From Armigeres subalbatus (Eukaryota; Arthropoda; Insecta; Diptera; Culicidae), in NCBI RefSeq assembly GCF_024139115.2, contig NC_085141.1:175348994-175412993 (forward strand): 64,000 nucleotides of DNA, in the 5' to 3' direction. Shown piece after piece: positions 1 to 11,740 of the stretch. The position numbers were made by a program, and so were the translations under genes. The notes under the pieces are model-generated. The model did not search any database and had not been told where the DNA came from. It worked only from the letters and a program-made list of their open reading frames with translations. Every line of letters begins with the position of its first letter. Position 1 is the stretch's first letter.

Positions 1-24
1 GCCCTCCTTAGCCGTGCGGTAAGG
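1..24 (+). mobile_element. Feilai-type SINE, 5' head fragment
   Basis: The first bases (CCTCCTTAGCCGTGCGGTAA) match the head of the complete SINE at 12802. The match stops after about 24 bases and no box B follows. It is a truncated head, or the SINE edge of a recombined copy cut by the window border. Confidence 0.5.
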
Positions 25-187
25 TGCGATTCATATTTGTGAAATTAATATAAAATTTTTTTTTTTCGATTTTGTCACATTTTCTATTTTATCACCCCAA
101 AATTCACCAATGATAAAGTCAGGATATTATTGTACTACTAAACTCGTTTTATGATTGGTGAAGGCATTCCACTAAAAGATCTTATAA

Positions 188-553
188 ACGTTTGAGGTTT
201 TGGCTTTCAGTCTTTTGGGATAAAAATCGGGGTTTTATGTTTTCATCCGACATTTCGGACTAAAAAGTAAGTAAAGTGGTGAGTAAGTAAGTGAGTAAAA
301 GTGGCGCCAAACAGAAAAGTGCACCAAAAAGTTTCTGCGAGCCGGGTCAATTCAAATTTCCGCCCTACCTCACACAAGACAGGGCAAACGAATTGTGGTG
401 ACAAATAGGTCCTATGCTGAGGGCCAATGTGACAACAAAACGGATCATAGTTAACTCCTTGAAAAAGGCACAATACATGTGTCCGAAATGTCGGATGAAA
501 ACATAAAACCCCGTTTTTGATCCCAAAAGACTGAAAGCCAAAACCTCAAACGT
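188..553. mobile_element. Foldback MITE with ~74 bp terminal inverted repeats
   Basis: Bases 188-261 (starting ACGTTTGAGGTTTTGG) reappear inverted at 480-553 with few mismatches. The middle (262-479) has no convincing ORF; the two short minus ORFs here only cross the arms. I see no clear target-site duplication, so the superfamily is not assigned. It must depend on a transposase made elsewhere. Confidence 0.7.
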
Positions 554-595
554 CGCCATCTTAGTCGAATCAATTAAGAGAGATCTTAAGAACAA

Positions 596-720
596 TACTC
601 ACGGAATCCAAATTTAAAAGTACTCGCGTTTTCTAGGGCACACCACTAAATGCGGAAGCAACGCACAACTGACATTCTTATTATTCCACGCATGCTGCGA
701 CGCAATAAAGCTGAAGGTTT
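596..720 (+). mobile_element. Half copy of the TTAA-type palindromic MITE
   Basis: Sequence from CGGAATCCAAATTTAAAAG through GCATGCTGCGACGCAATAAAG matches one arm of the palindromic MITE at 58879-59094. Shared landmarks are GGCACACCACT, GGAAGCAACGCACAACTG and the CGCATGCTGCGACGCA centre. The second arm is missing. Confidence 0.6.
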
Positions 721-1420
721 CTTTTGCAGCGTTTAAAAAAAACCCTAAAATTTGTATAAGCGCCCGCCTCATAACATAATATTATATACCTAGTTTTAAT
801 TTCATTTCAATATAATACAGTCAGACATCATTATTTCTATCTGTTGCACAACCTTTCCTGTAAGTAATCCAGCTTATTATATCGAATGAGTTGGAAAACG
901 TTCCACATTATGTAGAGTTGATACTCACTAGATATGTAATACTATCGTCTCTCGATAACGAAGACTAAAACAAAATCGCCTCATGGAAACACATAAATTT
1001 TCGATAAAAGAATGTCAATAAAGAAATATAATTTAAAGTCAAGTTTTAATATTTTCCAAAGCAAATAAGGGAACTGTTCCGTTTTCCATCTAACTGATCA
1101 TATATCTCATCTCATCGCAAAACAAAGAAATACAGCACCAACCTTGCCGCTTATTTTGAATAACATACGTGTTCTTTTGCGGAAACTTGTAAATTTTTTC
1201 AACGCAATTATGAAATTTGAAAATTTTGAAATAGCATTTTTGTTTCAAATCAGACATTATCATCAGACACCAATGTTTCAAATCAGACAATCGGACAATT
1301 CAGAAAACAAGCATCTAAGACAAAAACTGTAAACTTTTCATTCAGATGCTGTATAAATAATACAAAATTGTGTTATGTTATACAATTCTAATACAAGAAT
1401 AAAGCAAATTTGTTTGCTTG
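721..1420. other. No recognisable feature
   Basis: AT-rich sequence. The short overlapping ORFs on both strands (62 and 66 codons around 1090-1330) have low-complexity composition and no recognisable domain. Confidence 0.5.
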
Positions 1421-1482
1421 TCATAAGACGAGTTTGTACAATCCCATTGAAATTCCACCACTTAATTTGTTTGTCCAAAATT
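1421..1482 (+). repeat. Fragment of the AGACGAGTTT foldback family
   Basis: CATAAGACGAGTTTGTAC followed by a TTCCACCACTTAATTTG-like stretch is the outer part of the foldback family that is complete at 5114 and 24028. The rest of the arm is missing. Confidence 0.5.
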
Positions 1483-3915
1483 TTATAGAGACTTTGAAAG
1501 GTTTTGTTGGTGTAGTAATTGCTTTCGCATAATTTTCAATATTGTGACATTTTAAATTTTATTTCAAAACATTTCAATTGTTTATGGAGAGCTTGTTTTG
1601 CTGCCGATTACGAACGCTTATCCCAAGTTGAATTGAAAACCAATGAGCCACTAACTGAATAATTAAATTCCATACAACCCACTTATTCCGAAGGACCAAC
1701 AGGATCCCGTGCAGCCGCATTAGGTTGACAATGGCAGCAGTAGCGGTTTAATTAATAGGATGGGCTATTGTTCTACGGTGGGACGTGGACGGGGTTACTC
1801 AACTTTACAGCATTAATGATCCTATTTTGTAACTCTTCGCAGTGACGTAGTTCAACTACGCTCGATGCTGTACGGACGATTGGTTGTTCAATCACATGTG
1901 ATACAATTCGTTGGCTTACCAGAGCTTGAAGCAAGGTATAGTGGAACATTTTGTGGTTTTTCTACAAATCCAAGCAGGATCCGTGGCGCTTTGGAGAATC
2001 GTGTACAATATTATTTAGAATTTTGGAAATAACAAATGTAACATAATTCTTTGATCTAGACAAAGAAAAAATCGCAGCAATTTCATCAAATTCTGCAGTA
2101 CCGCCTGTTCCGGACATTAAATTCTTTTTAAGTCACACAACATCGATATATTTACGAACTCTCGAGAAGGGATTCAGACAATCTCTACTACAGTAGGATG
2201 AAAATTTACTCGAGCAGCGGCCCACGTACACGCATCGACAATTGTGACTCATGAATATTCGCAGCCAGGCTACATCGGTATTTATTCTCCCGCACGACCA
2301 ACAGCTTGGATACATATGGCTAGAAATGTCAATACATAATCGATTTCGTCGGGCATGACCAAGAGGCAATATTTCCCTGATCACAAATCTAATAACATTC
2401 CTTTATCATGGATGGTGCCTGGCAGCGTTTGTTAGGTTACACTTGCCTGAGATGGATTATATTTGGCATGAGTTGAGGTGATAAGAAGCAGAAATAAGCT
2501 ATTTCAAACATTCGCTGTTTGCCGCATTTGTGTCAAGCCCTTCGTGGACTATGCTCATAGCAGTTTCTATCGATGCGGCAGAAAATAATGTAGGAGTAGT
2601 GTTTCAAGAATTTAATCAACTATCACAACCTACAGAAAGTGATGGGGTTTTCGAAATTAAATTTATTCCATACATAATCGGCATCAAATTTATTATAGAG
2701 TTTGACGAATATCACTTTTATCTATTTGTATTAAATTTATTATTTTCATCATTTTCCTAGAAAAAGCCAATACGAAGACGTTGTAATTTTATTCAATGTG
2801 AACCAAATGAAATTCAAGGGGTAGACATCATATAAACACATTATAGAGAATACGTAATAAAGCTTTTTTGAAAAATCGTGAAAAAATAGTTTTCAACAAG
2901 TGCCTGGGGAAAACGACCCATCTCACCAAAAGATGTTTTATAGCCCTTCATCAGTATTTTATCTATCCCATAATAAAAAGGTTATAAACAGTTAAATATT
3001 TGAAGATGGAATTAATTTTATATAATTTCATATCACTACTGAGAAAAGTTATTTTGTTGCCCAACTGAGTGTTCCAGAGCATGTTTTGCGGACATCAAAA
3101 CTGTAACTTTTTGTATTTTGCAAATATTTCCATTATGTAATATCAAAATACTTTCACATTCACATAGTATGATGGTTTTTCAAATATTGAAAGGTACCAA
3201 CTGATTTTTGGCCTCAGTTATAGTTTTTTAGAAATCAAACAGGGGAGTTTTGGCCGCAGTATATCGTCTTACCCTATATGAACAACACTCTTCAGCTTAG
3301 TAGAAGCAATTGCAAGCTGACATTTGAACATTTCCTTTATGTTTTGTGAACAGGTACATGTCAAACCGTTTTATTAAGGGTTGAATATGAACCATTCAAG
3401 AAGATTTATAGCACCCAAAATAATTCACATTTTCATCAAATGCTCGGAAAACAATTAAACCACGCTCAATAATCGATTAGCAACTAGGTACCTATCTTCT
3501 TATACTGCCGCTAACCGCAAGTCGAGCACATCTGAGAAAAATGCAAATGAGAAAACGGCTCGCAAAGATTTTTTATTGTTTTTCATTTATTACTGTGTTT
3601 AAATGAATTTCTTCCCAAATTACTGCCTTAATACATTGAAAACATGTATGTTTAATAAGTCTATATGAAGAAAGAACTTAATCCTACCTAGCCGCATTGA
3701 AAAACTCAATATGACTGACTTGCGATTATAATGTTCATAAATTAACAAAGTTGGCATTCGTACGACCGAAAATCACTCAACCATGGACATACCTATTTCT
3801 TCTTATTACTATGCGTTTTCTTCCTCTATTTACGGGGAAAAATGTTATGATGAACTAGAAAAACTTATTTTTTTGTCAAAAAAATTATTTTGAGCTTTTC
3901 AGTGGAATATCTTTA
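1483..3915. other. No recognisable gene or repeat
   Basis: About 2.4 kb of AT-rich sequence. ORFs of 76 and 83 codons (2133-2384 minus, 2530-2760 plus) show no domain, signal peptide or splice context that I can support. It could be intronic or intergenic host DNA. Confidence 0.45.
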
Positions 3916-4032
3916 CTTGCATAAGACGAGTTTGTGCCATCTCATTTAATTCCACCACTTAATTGTACCTTGACAGATACGTATTTCGACCTCAACAGTA
4001 AGGTCGTCTTCAGTGTCTCGTACTTGACTCGA
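3916..4032 (+). repeat. One arm of the AGACGAGTTT foldback family
   Basis: Contains CATAAGACGAGTTTGTGCC, TTCCACCACTTAATT, CAGATACGTATTTCGACCTC and GTCTTCAGTGTCTCGTACTT in the same order as the left arm at 5114 and 24061. No inverted second arm follows, so it is a solo half. Confidence 0.65.
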
Positions 4033-5113
4033 GATATTTTTTTTGGTTTAGTGGCGGGAGTTTTCAGTGAGTAGAAACCTCTGCATCATCTCCTCGCACT
4101 CCGCTTCTACCAGGCGGTAGTTTTTTAAGCACCCGAGGCTGAGGGAATATTTGTTTAGCACTTCTATAAGTCAACGTGCAACATCTCAAACCTCATGATT
4201 TTGCAAAACAAGATCAATTGAGCTCATTTTGAGGGTTTCTGAACTCGTTGCACATGTTCCAGAAACTTCAGGAATGGTACCCCGGGGAAAATGGCCATTT
4301 TTGATCATTTAAAAAGCACCCGCGGGATCAGTTATATAGTCTTGCTTACGACATTGTTGGTTATTCAACATATTTGGCATGTTTCGAAATATTCAGGATT
4401 GCTGTTCCTCCGGAGAAAAAAAAAACTATTTTTATCATTTTCAAACCGCAGCCTACGGTATGTCAAACTGCATGTTTTGTATTCAAAATTAAATCAATAA
4501 AATTCAAATTGATGATTATTGCATATATTGAACATGATCCTGAGTATAAAAAAGTTCTTTGAAATAATCCATCAGTAATAATACCAATTTTACAACAAGT
4601 AAAACATCATGATTTTGCTTATTTTTTATATATACAAAATTATGAAGTTTGAAGTTTGCAAAATTTCAAATTTAGTAACGGATTTCTAAATTTAGTAACG
4701 GATTTCTACTTGCCTCGTAATTGACTTGCAGGCTTATAAGGACCAATGAAGCTATCGAAGGCCCAGAGACCCTTTAACAAAATCAGGAAGAGATGTGAGA
4801 ACATTTTTTTATCATTTTTTACAGAACTTAAACGAATTGAAGATCCAGACTGAACCAAAATGCCCAAAGACCACAAAATCATGAAGACTGACATGTCGCA
4901 AGCGAGGATTTGGAAATGATCTAAAATTATTATTTTGTTCAGTAGTCTTCAATCCCAGAAAAATCCGAAACATGTCCAACTTGTTTAAAAAACACAGAAG
5001 CTACATCGATCTTGCATTGTAAAATCATGAAGTATGAGAAGTCACTAGGAAAATTATACATTTAATAGAAATGGCCATTTTTATGAAAATTCAAAGACAT
5101 ATCCAACAACAAC

Positions 5114-5355
5114 CGTCTAAGACGAGTTTAGTACTTTCCATTTAATTCTACTACGTTTTGTTATCTTTGCAGATTCGTATTTCGACCTCAATTGTGAGGT
5201 CGTCTTCAGTGTCTCGTACTTGATGACTTGAGTTAAAGTCGAGTCAAGTACGAGACACTGAAGACGACCTCACAGTTGAAGTTGAAATACGTATCTGCAA
5301 AGATAACAAAACGTAGTAGAATTAAATGGAAAGTACTAAACTTGTCTAAACTCGT
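5114..5355. mobile_element. Foldback element, AGACGAGTTT family
   Basis: Arms of about 115 bp (5114-5226 and 5237-5355) are inverted copies of each other around a short spacer. Landmarks are TTATCTTTGCAGATTCG, TTTCGACCTCAATTG and GTCTTCAGTGTCTCGTACTT. The transcript would fold into a long hairpin. The related element at 24028 is nearly perfect; here the arms differ at several positions, which suggests an older copy. It has no coding capacity. Confidence 0.8.
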
Positions 5356-5689
5356 TTACTTGACAAATGGTGATCAACCTACAAGATGCGAATACATAGT
5401 TAAGAGTAATCAGGGGTATACCACGAAAGTTCAACTCAATGGACGCAGTAGTTCTACGCCGCAAGAAAAAATTAAATGAAAAACAGACAGACACATTCCA
5501 CTAAAACGAGCTTAAAATATTTTTTCTGATGTCCAACTTGTTCAAAATCCCCCAAAATGAGCTGAATCAATCCTCTTTTTCATAATCATGAAGTTTGAGA
5601 TAGACCTGTGCGCCGATTGAAATTTTACCGGCGGAGGCGTGATAGATCATTTTCAGCCAGCGGCGGCGGCGTGGCGGCGTTGGTCGGCG

Positions 5690-7450
5690 TGGACTAATTT
5701 CAAGCGTCAAAAATTCTCCAGATTCTTCAGAAGTACCTCAACGAATTCCTCAGGATTTTTTTACACGATTTTGATGGGAAGTTCATCAAAAAATTCCTCT
5801 GGACATTCCTCCTGGAATTCTACCGGAAGTTCCTCCAGGATTTCATTCGGAAGTTCTTCCAGGATTTCGTCCGAGTGTTCCTCCAGGATGTCGTCCCGAA
5901 GTTCCTCTAAGATATCGTCCGGAATTTTCCCTAGGATTTCGTCTGGAAGTTTCTACAGGGTTTCGTCTGGAAGTTCCTCCAAGATGTCGTCCGGGAATTC
6001 TTCCACGATTTCATCCAAAACTTTCTCCAGGATGTCGTTCGAAAGTTGCTTCAAGATTTCTTTTATAGTTCCTTCAGGATTTCGATTGAAAGTTCCACAA
6101 GGATATTGCCGGAAGTTCCTCCAGGATTTCGTATGGAATTTTCCCCAGGTGTTCATCCGGAAGATCCTCTAGGATTTTTTACTGGAAGTTCCTCCACGAT
6201 TTCGCAAGTTCCTTCAGAATTTTGTCTGAAAGTTCCTCAAGGATGTTGCCGGATGTTGCCGTATTTAATTTTCTCCAGGTCCGGAAGTTTCTTCATGGTT
6301 TTTCTGGAAGTTCCTTTAGAATTTTATCTCCAGGATTTCTTCCGAAAGTTCCTCCAGGATTTCATCCGGAAGTTGCTCCAGGATTTCGTCCGGAAGTTCC
6401 TCCAGGATTTCGTCCAGAAGTTCCTTCAAGATTTCGCCCAGAAGTTCCTCCAGGATTTCGTCCGAAAGTTCAACTAGGAATTCCTCCGGAAGTTCCTCTA
6501 AGATTTGGTCCGGAAGTTCCTCCAGGATGTTATCTGGAAATTGCTCCAGGATTTCGTCCGGGATTTTATCCGTAAGTTCCTCCAGTCATCCGGAAGTTCA
6601 TCCAGGATTTCGTCCGGAAATTCCTTCAGGATTTCATCCGGAAGTTCCTCCAGGAATTCCTCCCGAAGTTCCTCCAGGGTTTCGTCTGGAAGTCCCTTCA
6701 GGATTTCGTTCGAAGTTCATCAAGGATGGCGTCCGGAAGTTGCTCCAGGATTTCGTTCGAAAGTTCCTTCAGGATTTCGTCCGAAAGTTCTTCATGATTT
6801 CGATTAAATGTTCCTCAAGGATGTTGCCCGAAGTTTTTCTAGGATTTCGTCCGGAAGTTCTTCCCGGTCCGGGAGTCCCGGATGTCGTCCGGAAATTCAT
6901 TCAGAATTTTGTCAGAACTTTCTCCAGGATTTCATCCGAAAGTTCCTCCAGAATTTCGTCTAGAAGTTCCTCCTGGATTTCAACCGGAAGTTCCTCCAGG
7001 ATTTCGTCCGGAAATTCCTTCAGGATTTCATCCGGAAGTTCCTCCAGGAATTCCTCCCGAAGTTCCTTCAGGGTTTCGTCTGGAAGTTCCTTCAGGATTT
7101 CGTCCTGCAGTTCATCAAGGATGGCGTCCGGAAGTTGCTCCAGGATTTCGTTCGAAAGTTCCTCCAGGATTTCGTCCGAAAGTTCTTCATGATTTCGATT
7201 AAATGTTCCTCAAGGATGTTGCCCGAAGTTTTTCTAGGATTTCGTCCGGAAGTTCCTCCCGGATGTCGTCCGGAAATTCATTCAGGATTTTGTCCAAAAG
7301 TTCCTCCAGGATGTCGTCCGGAAGTTCTTCCAGGATGTCATCCGGAACTTTCTCCAGGATTTCATCCGAAAGTTCCTCCAGAATTTCGTCTAGAAGTTCC
7401 TCGGAAGCTCCTCCAAAATCCTTTCAAAAATTCCTCTGGAATTCAGATAT
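5690..7450 (+). repeat. 24-bp minisatellite (GGAAGTTCCTCCAGGA plus 8 variable bases)
   Basis: Units start GGAAGTTCCTCC, then AGGATTTCGTCC or variants, with a 24-bp period and scattered single-base changes and indels. Higher-order repetition is visible: about 300 bp around 6590-6880 (with GATTTCGATTAAATGTTCC and GATGTTGCCCGAAG) recurs around 7000-7300. Because 24 is a multiple of three, several frames stay open and give Ser/Arg- or Pro/Gly-rich ORFs up to 221 codons. Indels break every frame, so I do not call a gene. Confidence 0.9.
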
Positions 7451-8035
7451 TCCATAGGAGCTATTACAAAATTTTCATCGTGAATTCCTCTAGAAACTTA
7501 CTTGTACTTTATTTAGATTTTTCATGTATATATTACTCTTAAATATCCTTCAATTCTACCTCACGGAATTTTTCCTGAAGGTATTTCTGAAGGGCCTCCA
7601 GAAATTCTTTCAATTATCTCGAGAACTCTCTAGAAATTTCCATCGAATTATTTTCACATTTCCACAACTATTTCCACTTTTTTATCACCGCGATTTTTTT
7701 CGGAAATATCTCAAGAAGTTTTTCTAGGTATACTCATGGAAATTCAATCCCTCCAGGTATTTCCCAAAACAATCATCCAAGATCCCCAGGAGAATAATTT
7801 AAGAAATTCCTCTGGAATGCAAACGAAAATTTCTCTGGAAATTATATATTTAAATTTCTCCCGGCAATCCCCACATAAACATTTACAGAAATTCCTTCAG
7901 AAAGTTCCTTATTTTTTCCTGATACTTCCACCCAAATTTCGCCCCTGGAAATTCTTCCACATATACTCCGCCTTCTCTTCCTCGAGTGTCTCCAGGAGTT
8001 TCCGCGGAAATTACTTCAAGAATACTTAAAGAATT

Positions 8036-8060
8036 TCCAACTAACTAACTAACTAACTGA
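8036..8060 (+). repeat. (CTAA)n microsatellite
   Basis: Five to six CTAA units lie inside the hAT-like element, just 3' of the minisatellite-derived sequence. Confidence 0.8.
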
Positions 8061-8545
8061 CTGGAGATCCAAGTGGATTTTTCTATTGAATTCTTGAAAT
8101 AATCGATGGGAGGAATTTTTAAAGAGTAACTAAATGAATTTCTGTAGAAATTTCAGAATCATTTTTAACAGCGGCGGTGGCGTGAGAAAATCACCGGTGA
8201 CGTGGTGCGGCGGGACACAGGTCTAGTTTGAGATGTCACATGCTAGGTTCTATAAATGATGAAAAATTACCATTTCCTCGGAAGGTTTCAGAACATGTCC
8301 AACTTAGTTGTCCAAAACTTAGTATACGAATCAATCTTGTTTTGCAGAATCATGAAGTTTGAGATGTCGGAATCAAGATGGTCAAAAATGGCCATTTTCC
8401 CAGGAGCATCAGGATATCTGAAGATCCCGGAACAACTTGTAAAAAATCTTCCAAAATCAGTTCCATTCTTTTGCAAAATAATGAAGCTTTAGCTGACGCA
8501 AGCGATAAAAAAATGCTATTTAATGTTATTTGAGAACTTTTTCAA

Positions 8546-9836
8546 AAACATTCCCATCGTTAGATATAACCAGGATACAACCAATTATTTAGTCACAGAC
8601 TATGATGTTTCATTAACTTGCGACGGACTTTAAGCGCAATGTTTGAAATGCAACTTACGCCCCTATATAACTTATTTTCAAATTCAGTTTCTGTAATATT
8701 GAATTCACTATATAGAGTATCGGCAAGTATTCCCGGTAGGCTATTGCGCTTCGACACTCTACAGCCGCAATGCAATTGCAACTAGCTACATCGTAAATTC
8801 TCGAATGAGCCTACACGATTACGGCGGAGTTTTGGCAAAATAATGTTTCTATCTTTGGCTTTTGAGCCTTTGCCGGTAGTTGGATTGTTTTATTCTAGGA
8901 TAAATTATGTATTGGTACATAAATACCTCTGACTGAATGATCGGCCACCGCTACAATCTTCGCTATCAATAGCAGGGGTAACTACATATATAAGAATGTT
9001 GTAATCAGTTTCAAAAGCTCACTTTCATTAACTGTGACCCGTAAGTTGCAGACGTACCATTTAAACATCCACACCAACTCATGTTTTATCCAAAATAATC
9101 GACCATTTCTTCATCCTTCTCCAATTACAAAACATAGAAACCCCAATAAGGCACTCATCTTCGCATCTCCAACTAAAAGTCAAATGATGTTATTAAACCA
9201 ATATGGAGACGAAACATGACACGAGTGTCCAAACTTTCACGAGGCCTCTTTAATGAAGCCTTTTAATGTTAATTAAAGTTTGTCGTAAATTATCATTAAC
9301 GCTTATCTGGCTCTTTCCGTTTTGCGCACATTGTAGTTGCGCATTGCGTCAACAAATTTTCCTCCGCACTCGGCCACCTTCCAGCAGCCGCCACCGAGTG
9401 AACAGTTTCGCCTGCTTTGTGTCAATTGGGGCACCGTGTCGCTGTCATCGTCGGCCGTAGGTCCTATCATCGGACTCCCCCGGCGCTCAAAACCGAGCCA
9501 CGTTCGCCGGGAGAATGTCGTACGTACAAATCAACTTATCGTAATCGTCAGATTTACACATCCAAATGGAATCGCACCAATAAATTCCAAATTTAATTAC
9601 AATTAGCATAATAACGGAAACCGGTCTTCCAGACGAAATTGCAGGAAAAATAAAGACAACAAAACATAGCTCTAAATTGAGTGGAACAAACTTAAACAAT
9701 AAATGAACGCTTTAGGGTAATGGAGAAGGGTTTTAAGGTTGGATTATGGAACTTTGGCCTGTACGCCGACGTGATTTTTTGTTTCTCTTGTTAACGTTTT
9801 TTGGGAATTTTAAGTTACTGTACCTGGGTCCCGGTC
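8546..9836. other. Mostly unrecognised sequence, one GC-richer patch
   Basis: No domain-bearing ORF. The stretch 9330-9520 is GC-richer than its surroundings, with overlapping plus ORFs of 64 and 89 codons. Their composition is unremarkable, and I see no donor or acceptor that I would defend. It may be host intronic or intergenic DNA. Confidence 0.4.
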
Positions 9837-10234
9837 CAGTGATGGGAAATGTCAAAAAAATGTCATGGCATTGCTATTACTAATTTCGTAATAACTTTTT
9901 CCAAAAGTCATCTACAGTTCGGATTTTTTGATTAACATGTAGTACTTAAAGGGTCCTAGAACTTTGTCTAACAGATCATTGTTCTAAATACAAAGTGTGA
10001 GCCATGAGAGCGAGATTTAAAAAATGTCACGGAATGTCATGACATTAATGTCATCTGACACTAATTCGGCTCTCACGCCTCCAATATCATATTTAGAGAA
10101 ATTACCTATTAGAAAAAGTTTTCGTGTCATTTGAGGGCTACATGTTTATATGGAAAACATAATTGTAAATGACTTGTGAGAAAAGTTATTAGCAAGTTAG
10201 TCCCATGACATCGATATGACATTTCCCGTCACTG
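9837..10234. mobile_element. hAT-type MITE, 398 bp
   Basis: Starts CAGTGATGGGAAATGTCA and ends with the inverted TGACATTTCCCGTCACTG. Inverted similarity continues inward for over 100 bp (for example ACATGTAG...AAC and its complement). The flanks carry the 8-bp direct repeat TCCCGGTC (9829-9836 and 10235-10242). End sequence, duplication length and absence of any transposase fit a non-autonomous hAT element. Confidence 0.85.
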
Positions 10235-10439
10235 TCCCGGTCACACACCCATATTATTAACCCTTATGCGGCCAACAAAAAAAACACACGTGGGTACCCG
10301 TGTTCCACTAAATTGATATTCTCATAACTTCAACAATTTTCAACCGATTTGGATAATTTTGACAGTTTTGGAAACAGAAACTCATATACTTTTTGCCCAT
10401 TGTCAAGGTTTACAGCCTATGCCCATGGTTATTCAAGAA

Positions 10440-11290
10440 ATCTTCGAAGTAAGGCTTAAGAGTCTACACGCGTAACCAAAAGCCATTCAACCAGTTTCAC
10501 ATATGGTACAAGCTCTTTGCGCTTCTTAGAATTGAAGGTGTTTACAGTATATCCTTCGGGTAATGCAAAAATCCCTGAAATGAGGTCTTAGTCATCCGAG
10601 AAATCTCTGGAGTAAAGCCTAAAGATCTACTCGCGTAACCAAAGGCCTATTATGCAAATTCAAATACGGTACATGCTTTTTGTGGTACTTAGCATAGAAT
10701 GCGTTCACAGTATATGTTCCGAGTCATCCAAGAAATCTCTGGAGTAAGGCCTCAAGGTCTACACTTGTAACCATGGGTCTATGGACTTGTCTCAAAAGTG
10801 GTACATGCTCTTTCCGCATCTTGAAATCAAATGTGATCACTACATATGTTCTGCGCTATCGAAGAAATCTCTCGGATAAGTCCTCTGGCGCCTTCATTGC
10901 ATATGTTCATGGTCATCCAAGGAAACCCTGGAAAAGGCCTTCAGGTCTACACGCGTAACCAGAGATCTTTTAGTTTGTTTCAAAAGTGGTTTATGCCCTT
11001 TGTGGTACATAGAAAAGAGTGCTTTCATTGCATATGTTTATGGTCATCCAAGAAAATCCTGGAAAAGGCCTTAAGATCTACACTCGTAACCAGAGATCTT
11101 TTAGATTGTTTCAAAACTGGTACATGCCCTTTGTGGTACATAGAATAGAACGCCTTTATTGCATAAGTTCATGGTAATCCAAGAAAACCCTGGAAAAGGC
11201 CTTAAGATCTACACGAGTAACCAAAGATCTTTCAGATTTTTTTAAAAGTGTTACATGCCCTTTGTGGTACATAGAATAGATTGCATACCA
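10440..11290 (+). repeat. Tandem array, ~131 bp period
   Basis: The landmark GGTCTACAC(G)CGTAACC recurs near 10455, 10624, 10757, 10945, 11076 and 11207. Each is followed by GGTACATGCCCTTTGTGGTAC and CATGGTCATCCAAG(A)AA. The last units are about 131 bp apart and most alike; the earlier ones are more diverged and irregular. ORFs of 61 and 100 codons crossing it are not conserved between units. Confidence 0.8.
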
Positions 11291-11740
11291 AACCAGTACG
11301 CTAGACAGGTGCTTTCCCTATTAAGCTACGAAGGACCTCCGTCGTCCTCCGCAGCTTAGCGGGTACTGATGAAACCAAATTCACAGCACCGGGCATGTAG
11401 CCGAACTCTCGCAATACATCCTTAGAACTAACTCTCTCATATATGTTTTTGTACAATGCCAACCAAGTAGGATGTGCTTCATCACCAACGGCGCTCGATG
11501 AAGTAGGGTTGTGTGAGATTGTGCCAGTTGGTCGTCAGATCCCAACCCGACCACATAAGCGAAGAGAGATCGCCTTTCGAGTTAAGTACATTCAAAGTTA
11601 ATTGCCTATGTTCCGGGTATTGAGCCACCCGGAGTGGAAATTATTTACTATGTCTGAAACTCGATTATGCATATGCACAACATGTGATAGATTAAGTTCT
11701 AAAAAGGTTTTGGAGGAAAACCGCTATCTTCCGTCCTTCC
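11291..11740 (+). repeat. Dispersed repeat, partner of 46741-47060
   Basis: GTGCTTTCCCTATTAAGCTA and the block from GTACATTCAAAGTTAATTGC to GATAGATTAAGTTCT are repeated in inverted orientation at 46741-47060. There the reading frame contains LWICATCDR, a CxxC pair like the end of a PHD-type finger. It may be a remnant of a retroelement ORF joined to the tandem array that follows; no family is assigned. Confidence 0.55.

Larger units (their letters stand above)
5601..8225. mobile_element. hAT-like non-autonomous element carrying a minisatellite
   Basis: The ends are TAGACCTGTG (5601) and CACAGGTCTA (8225), a terminal inverted repeat with CGGCG-rich subterminal sequence on both sides. The element is flanked by GTTTGAGA at 5593-5600 and 8226-8233, an 8-bp direct repeat as expected of hAT transposition. 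No transposase ORF is present. The interior is mainly a 24-bp tandem array (5690-7450), then diverged CCT/TTCC-rich sequence to 8160. A copy of one end is found at 56669. The long ORFs inside are by-products of the 24-bp periodicity. Confidence 0.75.
4180..8545. repeat. Degenerate tandem repeat built on an 'AATCATGAAGTTTGAGATG' motif
   Basis: Diverged units recur at 4181-5100, 5520-5600 and 8226-8540. Recurring words are AATCATGAAGTTTGAGAT (or its reverse complement), AACATGTCCAACTT, and a TGGCCATTTT stretch after GGGGAAAA. The period is roughly 150-200 bp. The array is interrupted by a foldback element (5114-5355) and by the hAT-like element at 5601-8225. That insertion split a unit at GTTTGAGA and duplicated 8 bp of it. 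No coding role is evident. Confidence 0.55.

Noticed and set aside
5690..7450. CRISPR array
   Set aside because: Contiguous 24-bp units without spacers, in a eukaryotic repeat-rich region.
5639..7542. Series of overlapping Ser/Pro/Gly-rich ORFs up to 221 codons
   Set aside because: Same minisatellite effect inside the hAT-like element. Frames break at each indel and overlap one another.
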